Assembly (NCBI GenBank): GCA_944739405.2
Contig: OX123191.2
Span: 6,986,830 to 7,050,829, forward strand
Source: Euclidia mi
Taxonomy: Eukaryota; Arthropoda; Insecta; Lepidoptera; Erebidae
Length of the DNA: 64,000 nucleotides
Direction of reading: 5' to 3'
This document shows, piece after piece, positions 56,131 to 64,000 of the stretch; within the stretch, counting starts at the first letter, position 1, and every line of letters starts with the position of its first letter. The notes below the pieces were generated by a model that saw only the letters and a list, made by a program, of their open reading frames with translations, did not search any database and was not told where the DNA came from. A program made the position numbers and the translations under genes.

Positions 56131-57073
56131 CCTTCTTAGATTATATAATATAACCTCGAAGCAAATTTGTATTGAAAGCTGTCAAAAGTGTCGTACAAAG
56201 ACAACTTCTAAATATCGCCGTTAGAGGCGCGCGGATAATCCTTGCATCGCCAATAGAGCAATATCTACGTGCCTCGAGATATGTACATCTTAATGCAAAA
56301 ATCAAGTTGACTTTAAACTGGCTTAAATGGATGATTGCTTTGATTACTTTTGTGCCATTTACGGTAAGTATAACGTACACTTGTTAATTAAATTCCTTTT
56401 CATCGTCACTGTAAGCCGGTCGTGTCGATTGGCTTACGTCGGCCGTGGTCGAGAACAGACTGTCGGATATAAAAAGATTTATCCCTGAAATCCGTTATTT
56501 AACATGATTAATACCCATTCATGATAGGGCTAGGATTGGGATAATGGTCAGAGATGTACATCTGCACACAAAAATTGAAGATTTTTTACTAGATATCAAA
56601 AAATATATTGGCTTGGTCATAGTGTAAATTACATACGGTCTTTTGATCCTTTAACCTGACAAATTATAAAAATACTAATAAACTCACTCGATTACTTAAA
56701 ATCTCAAATTCACAAATGACCCACAATCTTATAACTCGAAACATTGACGCTCAAGCGGCATGTATATTGTCCACAACTTATCAAGAATGTTTGTCCACCG
56801 AAGCATGGTTGTGCTCTGAAGTAAATGCCACGCGGTCACCCATCCAAGTGGCGACCTGTGCACGCGTGCTTAACTTTGTCATAACGAGTCACCCTATGAG
56901 CGCTACGCACTGAAAATGAAGCTACTAGTCAACAGCTCAATCCTCAATCCACTAATGACTCATACCAATCCTTCGTCCGTATTACGTATTCGTGTGACAG
57001 TGAGCCGGCGGGTTTCCGTGTGACGTTTCAATGGCGGAAACAATTCATTATATCAAAATATGTCGCCGGTGTG
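56131..57073. other. Gene-free stretch
   Basis: Overlapping open frames at 56141-56387 on both strands; no motif recognised. Confidence 0.4.
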
Positions 57074-57076
57074 TAA

Positions 57077-57319
57077 GGGTTGAGCTACACCTATCAGCAC
57101 CGCATCGCACTTTCCTATGCTTCTATCCTTTTCTGTCACTTAGGACCATCATTTACTAGAGCGAGAAAGAGAGAGGTAATCCGATCGCCTTTTCGATTCC
57201 GCGGCGTGCTGACGCGTTCCCTGTCTCTTTCTCGCTCTAGTAAATGACGGTCCTAAGTGACAGAAAAGGATAGAAACATAGGAAAGTGCGATGCGGTGCT
57301 GATAGGTGTAGCTCAACCC
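57077..57319. mobile_element. Fold-back MITE with about 100-bp inverted repeats
   Basis: TAA on both sides (57074-57076, 57320-57322). Arms start GGGTTGAGCTACACCTATCA and stay nearly identical for about 100 bp (through CTTTCTCGCTCTAGTAAATG), with only a few differences around a short centre. A 3-bp TAA target fits the PIF/Harbinger type. Confidence 0.88.
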
Positions 57320-57322
57320 TAA

Positions 57323-60287
57323 GGCGCGGCTTATAGTTGAACTGTTACGTGCGTGACTTGGAAATGTTGAGTGGGAAACAAATAATGAATAGCCGTCTGA
57401 ATGTATTTTGGAGAAATGTGAGATGGAACACGATAATTGGAAAAACTAAAATAACGTTCGTAACTTGTGGCATAAGATAGTTTTATTGACGGGGTTAAAT
57501 TATTTATTGTTGTGTGTCAAACCACCGAAATTATAAATTAAAGACCATAAGTGGAAATAGTTGTTATAGAGCTCAGCGCCCAGCGTTGCCACTTTTTTAC
57601 CTCTCGTGCCTTCGATCATGGTCGAAATGGCCGTGAAAAGAAATACTGACCACTTAAAAAGTAACGTTATTAAGACCTGTTAAAACATTGATAAAACAAT
57701 AGTACCAGTAGTAGTGTAAAATTCAAAAATGCATACGGATAAGCAGCAATAGCCTACTGGAGAGACTGCATCGGGTCTCGTGTACAAACCCATGATATAA
57801 ACCAGCACCACTATCTTTTCGAAGTTATGTGCGTATTAAATAGATAACTATAGCTCACTAAACGGGGAAGAAATACATCCTTAGGCAGCCTGCATGTCTG
57901 ACAGTTTTCCATAATTAACATGTAAAATCTGTCCACCGGTACTTAGCCAGCGTAGACTGTGAGCCAAAAGAGAGAGAAGGTTCGTACCCAGCGGTGGGCC
58001 AGTTTATGTACATGATGATTGATATGGAAGTTGAACAAATAACCCCATCTCAGAGCAAAGAAATCTGTCGTAGTAGTCACTGATGATATTATGATTACTT
58101 AAAATATACCAATGAAGAAAGACTGAAACTACTGAATACTATCTATGTTTAATATAATCATTGCTTCTACCGATCTGCAACATTTTCCGCGCGTATCTAA
58201 CGATACAACAACTCCAGACCACGTGGTATATAGTTGTATAACCTGGTTTACTGCTGACATATTCTAAGGCTGCGTTTATGTGAAACACTCAATCGACTCT
58301 TGAAAAGATGAAATGGTATGACTCTATTATAGACTTGTGAAATAAATCATCACTGCACCTTAGTTAAATTTTCCATACAAGGGTTAATTGTTTTATCTAT
58401 AAAAACAACAAATGTGTAGCAAGATTAAAAAGTAGTTACGTGTTATTTTACCTACGACTTTACGTCTACTGTAAGACGGAGACTGCGTTACTTTGGAGTT
58501 ATGTCTGTATATAGCTACACTCCTCTTCACATCGAAGACTCAGGTAAGTGCACTACTTAAGACATAAGACTATCTGGTTTAGTGGGTATAGATGTAGGCA
58601 ATATCCCTATATCTAAATCACCGAAACCGGGTAGTCCTGGTCCCTAGATGGGCAAATTACTTAAATTATTCTTTGCCCTTCAAACCTATCCCTTTCTAGG
58701 TTTTATTTAACTACATTGTATGCCTATAAAAGGGCTTTTAGTATTTTTCTAAGGTGGAGCCTATAGACTAAATGAAAAGAAAGGCTAAATACAAATTCTT
58801 AGTCTTAGGATCTAAGAAACTTCTACTTGTAATTTTGTAACTTGGCAAATATTTTAGTTTTGGTTAAAGTAAGGACGAAACCCTAGGAATACTATGTCTA
58901 CAAATTTATATCATCGGTGCAGTATGGGCGACTACCGTTATATAACTGAAGGAGCGCTGTATACGGTAAGGCTTAGTTCCGTCTACACCACCTACATTTC
59001 TAGGTCATATTAATGGGCATGCTTGCATTTAATTTTCCTATAATTGTTATTATAATTTATTCTAGCTTATTAACTAGCTCGCAAAAAGTAGTTCAAGTAA
59101 TTATGTAGGCTGCATTTAGTTTATTACAAGGAGTAACAGAAAAGTGTGGTCATGCCTGAAACAAATAAGGACACAAAGAAAAATGGGTATTGTATTATTA
59201 CTGAATTTAACGATCAGATCATGATTTTATATACTAAGTATAGGCTCTAAAGTATTAAATTGAGTGCCCTGTAGAAGACCTCAAATATTATTTTGGGTTA
59301 AAACTAATTGCAATAATATTTTTTGTTCCTACTTAAAGATAAACAACTACGGCAATATTTTATAGATTTTAGTACTTTAGAAGGACACTACACTTGTGGG
59401 TCTCCGCTATTTACTTAATTCACGTTTATCTACTAATTCAATGTTATATAGCCTGGCACTATGCCTCCAAAAATACTTCATTGCGAAAATTTTACATAAA
59501 ATTCATAAGATATTTTATAACTGCATTGATACTTCGACTTCGCATCTCGTTTTGATGACTTCTTTTTGGCTTAGCTGCATATAGCTGTAGCATCCTGTGT
59601 TTAAAATGCAATTTGTAATTGTATGAGTATTTGTAGCGAGAGAGTAACACATAAAATATTTAAAAAATAAGCAATTCTCTTCGCAATTGGCAGTCACATT
59701 CAAATCGAATTAAAATTCAGAATATTTCATATAGCACATAATATCTGGCCTCCTTCTATGTACTCCTTACTTAAGGTAAAACATTCTCAACACAAATACG
59801 CTCTACAACATTAGTTAGCATACAAAAATTAAGAAAACTATCCAACTAATCTTGAAGCTAAGCAAACTTCGTTCGCTTAAGAAGCGCACTCCCACTGGAC
59901 CACAGTCTAAGTATCCATTAGAAATATTACGAACAGTTATGATAGGACCTGAAGGCCAATTATGGTAATTATATTTGTTCAAATTCCAATATCGATCTAG
60001 TCTCGGCGTCATAAATGGTATTCTCGTCACTTAACTGACACTTGAATGAGATCGGGACTACATCGAAAGTTGAACCAAGTGTGAACTAGTGTGAACGGTA
60101 TTCTGCTAATTATTAGTAGAGCAGGTAAGGTATTTCTAGTTTTTTCACAATGATACCATTGTACATAATATAACCACATGAGTAAATAAACCGAACAGAG
60201 AAACAGCTTCTTAATAGCTTTTAAATTTGTTACCTATTTTGGTAGGGTTGTCACAATAGGTTAAGACAAATCGCTTGTTCGGTATAC
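57323..60287. other. Long gene-free stretch
   Basis: A+T-rich with scattered stops in all frames. A minus-strand frame at 60030-59815 (71 codons) includes NYHNWPSGPIITV and DCGPVGVRFLS, which I do not recognise. No repeat ends or target duplications were found. Confidence 0.45.
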
Positions 60288-60390
60288 GACAGATTCTAGA
60301 TTGGACAGATTCGTGATTCGGCAGATTCCCAACTCGACAGATTCGTGGATTGGGCAGATTCTTGGACTCGACCGATTCGCTATACGGCAG
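60288..60390. repeat. Minisatellite, about six degenerate units
   Basis: GACAGATTCTAGATTG, GACAGATTCGTGATTCG, GCAGATTCCCAACTC, GACAGATTCGTGGATTGG, GCAGATTCTTGGACTC and GACCGATTCGCTATACG in succession: units of 15-18 bp sharing the core CAGATTC. Confidence 0.85.
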
Positions 60391-60659
60391 AAGTACAGTT
60401 GTAAATAAAATAGCGAGTGGAACCAAAAAAGCATGCACCTGAAACTTTTAAAAGCACGGAATAAAAATTTACATTTGTTACCAAGGACACGAAGTGATGA
60501 CGTGATTTATTTGACATTCCCAACGATACCACTAATAGTGTTGAATATTTTTCTGGTATAATTTATGATCTATTTTGCTAATAAACATAGGAATCTCCTT
60601 TAGCTATTATGTGCCACTAGTTTTACCACGGGGATAGGTATCTAAAATAAGTTTAAAAA

Positions 60660-60957
60660 GAAATTGTGCAAGACAAATTCATGTCTACAAAACAAATGAC
60701 TATAAAATGATCAACCATCGATAGGGCTTACAAAAAACAGGTGCATGCGATTTTTGACCTTATTGACAATTCATGACAAACTTCTTTTTGGTATTTTCTT
60801 GCTTTCTGACATTGATACGTTAGTAAAATTATAAATTCTGAGTTACGTCAATAAGGTCGAAAATCGCATGTACCTGATTTTTGTAATCCCTATCGATGGC
60901 TGATAACATTCTGATAGTCACTGGTTTTGTAAACGTTAATTGCTTTTATACAATTTC
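60660..60957. mobile_element. Fold-back element with about 110-bp inverted arms
   Basis: Left arm 60660-60767 and right arm 60847-60957 are imperfect inverted copies. The core CATCGATAGGGNTTACAAAAA to GCGATTTTNGACCTTATTGAC is strongly conserved; the outer 50 bp (GAAATTGT, TACAAAAC, TGACTAT) are more diverged. No clear target duplication. Non-coding. Confidence 0.78.
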
Positions 60958-61625
60958 ACAACTAATGAGTTCACGAGGATCCTCTGGGGGATCTGGCTAG
61001 GAGATCATGGTGGACAACATGCAAACATGTTAAGTATTTCGTTGCCAGCATTGACAATATTTATTTCAAGATCGAAATATTCGCGAAACTTTTGCTCGAG
61101 AAATTCAACAAATGAGATAAAATTATCAGGAGGAAAAAACTAATTCAAAAACCCAATTGTACGTTACCATCGTTAAAATCTTTATAATGTCTGAATTATT
61201 TCATCTAATATTATTCATACACACAGTACAATAAACAACCATTATTAATAATAAAATACCACGCTTTTACAATAAAATATTAAAACTTACAACGTACAAA
61301 ACAAACAACGCGCGTCGTAATAACCCTGCGATTGTCAACTGCCTGTGCCTACGTAAACCGGTTTTTTCCAGTCTCGCCGCGTACAAGACAAGCGGCCAGT
61401 GGTCACGCACACATGAGCCGCGTGCTTGTAGTAGTGCAACCGATTCGCGCTGTTGTATGAAGCTGTGTCTCTGTTCCGTTTATCTACTCATGTGATATAA
61501 CTGAACTATGTAGGTACTTAATAGTAATTTAAGCGACATCTCCAAAGTTGTTTCAAACTTTTAAAAATAAATAACAAACAAGTTTCGGGCAAATCAAAAA
61601 TTCAAAACCTTAGACCATATTACTA
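60958..61625. other. Gene-free stretch with a GC-richer patch
   Basis: Around 61310-61480 the composition is GC-richer with CGCG-type dinucleotides (AACAACGCGCGTCGTAATAA, CAGTCTCGCCGCGTAC). It might be a promoter-like or conserved segment, but no coding neighbour supports this. Confidence 0.3.
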
Positions 61626-61628
61626 TAA

Positions 61629-61723
61629 GCCCCACGCAAAATATAAAATTGACATTTTATATATATTCAATTTTATATTAATAATATAAAATTGACGTCT
61701 CGTTCGTTGCGTGATGCGTGGGG
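61629..61723. mobile_element. Tiny fold-back MITE
   Basis: TAA on both sides (61626-61628, 61724-61726). Ends GCCCCACGCA and TGCGTGGGG are inverted; the interior alternates ATATAAAATTGA and TCAATTTTATAT. 95 bp, non-coding. Confidence 0.6.
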
Positions 61724-62205
61724 TAATTTTGCGGCATAGTCAAAACACCCATATTTTTATAATGTTCTATTTTCATCTAAAATTATTGAATACCTATTGA
61801 AAATAATTCACACGATCCAAGGAACCAATATATTTACTTACCGAAATTTTATTAGTTAGTTGTATATTAATTTTAATTTGGCATGGAAACGTATTGGCAT
61901 CCAATAACCATTCCTATTAATGTATTTTCCCATACAATGGCAAAATTCATGTTTTTGTTTTTGAGTTTTTGACATTACCTCTGAGATTAACAAGAGATTA
62001 TAAATTGATTATATCGAAGTTATACTGTAAGGAGATTAAGTGGAGCAGAATACCAATTGTGAGTCAAATCAAAATTAAATCGCAGTTCAGTCAAAATTCA
62101 GTGTCAGTGTCTGTTAAATACGAGAATTGGCCTTCTGGTTCTTGAATACAACATTTTCAAACACGTGAAGGTTACCAAGCAATTTCATTCAAAGCATAAT
62201 TTATA

Positions 62206-63172
62206 GTGATTTTTATGTTCCTATAAAAAATACAAAGTAAGCGGAAGGCATAAGACGGTTTTAATAAAATTAAGTGAAAATTTTGTTTTATGTTTTTTTC
62301 TGTAACCTTTACAAAATTTTATGTGTGGTAAAAATATGTGTATTTTTTAATTTTCGTAAGTGTTATGTGTATTAAAAGTTTATTAGCTATTATGCTTTTT
62401 TTTGTTACATAGGGAGATAAACGAGCAAGCAGGTTACCTGATAGATCACCGCCGCCCATAGACATCTGCTTTAAATATAATGGGGGATGACCTAATATAT
62501 AAATACTAATTCAATTTATTATGTACGCATAATATAATGTCATCCTCATGTCGTGTCTATTAGTTCGATGTTTACGCTTTGTTTTCAGGGCTTGGCTTGG
62601 CTTGGAGAAGCTTTGCAAACCGACGACATAATCGTATGTCGAAATCTGATGTCTACATTTTGCTTCTACTCTTTCACCTCCTCAAGCGTGTTGACTACCA
62701 CCCCATCAACAATGAGATTTGACGTACTTACTTCACAACTAAACTATAATATAAGAAAGATCTGCTCCCTTTGCGCACTCAGTATATTGATGAGCCTACC
62801 TTGCAGTGTGATAAGGTGTACTTTTTGTAAAAGTACACCTTATCACACTCATCCATTATTTTCAGGTTAGAGCCATTTCCACGGTACTATTCTGTAACGG
62901 AAAACGAGACCACTAAACCATAAAGTATTTTCAAGAAGAAACCTTTATTTTCACTGCATTGAAGCTGCGACACAAAATACTATATTTTCTACTTTAAGCG
63001 TAATATAGCTCCTAGTATGATTTCCTATCCTAGTAGTCCCATAAATATGATTTATAAGATAAGCAACTTGCCAAACGAGGGCAGTTTAAACCACGACCAA
63101 GATATTGTGAATAAAAGTAGAAAATTTATCAAAATTGTTGACTTTAAAAAAAATATAATCCGCTTCAGTGCG
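62206..63172 (+). repeat. Tandem duplication, unit 1 (967 bp)
   Basis: Begins GTGATTTTTATGTTCC and ends before GTGATTTTTATATTCC at 63173. Almost every base recurs 967 bp downstream; visible differences are one G/A and two homopolymer lengths. It includes a degenerate fragment of a common moth repeat (AGGGAGATAAACGAGCAAGC to CACCGCCGCCCATAGACAT) and a perfect hairpin at 62805-62849. The 105-codon frame at 62553 has no recognisable domain and no ATG until 62568. Confidence 0.93.
62805..62849. repeat. Perfect 21-bp hairpin, unit 1
   Basis: AGTGTGATAAGGTGTACTTT (plus one T) pairs fully with the following arm across the loop TGT (62826-62828). Confidence 0.93.
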
Positions 63173-64000
63173 GTGATTTTTATATTCCTATAAAAAAATA
63201 CAAAGTAAGCGGAAGGCATAAGACGGTTTTAATAAAATTAAGTGAAAATTTTGTTTTATGTTTTTTTCTGTAACCTTTACAAAATTTTATGTGTGGTAAA
63301 AATATGTGTATTTTTTAATTTTCGTAAGTGTTATGTGTATTAAAAGTTTATTAGCTATTATGCTTTTTTTGTTACATAGGGAGATAAACGAGCAAGCAGG
63401 TTACCTGATAGATCACCGCCGCCCATAGACATCTGCTTTAAATATAATGGGGGATGACCTAATATATAAATACTAATTCAATTTATTATGTACGCATAAT
63501 ATAATGTCATCCTCATGTCGTGTCTATTAGTTCGATGTTTACGCTTTGTTTTCAGGGCTTGGCTTGGCTTGGAGAAGCTTTGCAAACCGACGACATAATC
63601 GTATGTCGAAATCTGATGTCTACATTTTGCTTCTACTCTTTCACCTCCTCAAGCGTGTTGACTACCACCCCATCAACAATGAGATTTGACGTACTTACTT
63701 CACAACTAAACTATAATATAAGAAAGATCTGCTCCCTTTGCGCACTCAGTATATTGATGAGCCTACCTTGCAGTGTGATAAGGTGTACTTTTTGTAAAAG
63801 TACACCTTATCACACTCATCCATTATTTTCAGGTTAGAGCCATTTCCACGGTACTATTCTGTAACGGAAAACGAGACCACTAAACCATAAAGTATTTTCA
63901 AGAAGAAACCTTTATTTTCACTGCATTGAAGCTGCGACACAAAATACTATATTTTCTACTTTAAGCGTAATATAGCTCCTAGTATGATTTCCTATCCTAG
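63173..64000 (+). repeat. Tandem duplication, unit 2 (runs off the window)
   Basis: Matches unit 1 from GTGATTTTTATATTCC to the last base of the window (equivalent to 63033 in unit 1). The array may continue. Confidence 0.93.
63772..63816. repeat. Perfect 21-bp hairpin, unit 2
   Basis: Identical to the hairpin at 62805-62849, again with loop TGT. Confidence 0.93.

Noticed and set aside
59815..60030. Possible host exon on the minus strand
   Set aside because: No splice context, homologous motif or neighbour could be recognised.
62553..62870. Duplicated 105-codon gene
   Set aside because: The frame lacks an ATG at its start, runs through a hairpin and a repeat remnant, and is identical in both units simply because the DNA is duplicated.

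Overview
The window looks like an insect nuclear genome, most probably a moth or butterfly (Lepidoptera). This is inferred from the repeats: tRNA-derived SINEs, short repeats with (ATC)n tails, TC...CTAG Helitron-like elements, LINEs with PHD/FP-type or SGNH-type ORF1 proteins, and a Penelope-like element. I find no host gene I would defend, no rRNA or tRNA gene and no CRISPR array. Almost every convincing reading frame belongs to a transposable element, so this is an accessory, repeat-dense region in A+T-rich DNA.

Layout. 1-8.5 kb: a decayed RTE-like LINE, a SINE, a Helitron, then a three-level nest: a minus-strand LINE tail (3123-3384 and 8096-8538) split by a Penelope-like retroelement (3401-8095) with inverted terminal repeats, itself split near its end by a piggyBac-type deletion derivative (7112-8081). 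8.5-19.6 kb: a minus-strand LINE (ORF1 with PHD finger at 18531-19445, endonuclease at 17228-17828, reverse transcriptase at 11170-13521) cut in two by a plus-strand LINE (about 13.5-17.2 kb), with a Helitron between ORF1 and ORF2. 19.6-33.9 kb: short interspersed repeats, a Harbinger-like MITE inside a Helitron, a 5'-truncated LINE, two Helitrons in tandem and a piggyBac-type MITE. 33.9-39.7 kb: a full-length CR1-type LINE with both ORFs open (34302-39451), inserted into a MITE with 8-bp target duplications. 39.7-46.3 kb: SINE relics. 46.4-53.3 kb: a Ty3/gypsy LTR retrotransposon with 105-bp LTRs differing at one visible base, yet carrying three later insertions (a SINE-like repeat in gag, a GC-rich poly(A) element in protease, a Helitron before the RT). 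53.3-64 kb: a LINE relic split by a Helitron, three fold-back elements, a minisatellite and a 967-bp tandem duplication that runs off the window.

Mobilisation. The CR1-type LINE at 34302-39451 is the only element here that looks fully coding. The SINEs, MITEs and Helitron derivatives lack enzymes and would depend on partners elsewhere. Target-site duplications let several insertion orders be read directly: LINE then Penelope then piggyBac; MITE then CR1 LINE; LTR element then SINE-like repeat, GC-rich element and Helitron.

The most unusual local structure is a pair of adjacent perfect hairpins at 21050-21140 whose 4-nt loops are reverse complements of each other. It looks like the scar of a staggered break in which both ends were closed as hairpins and rejoined.
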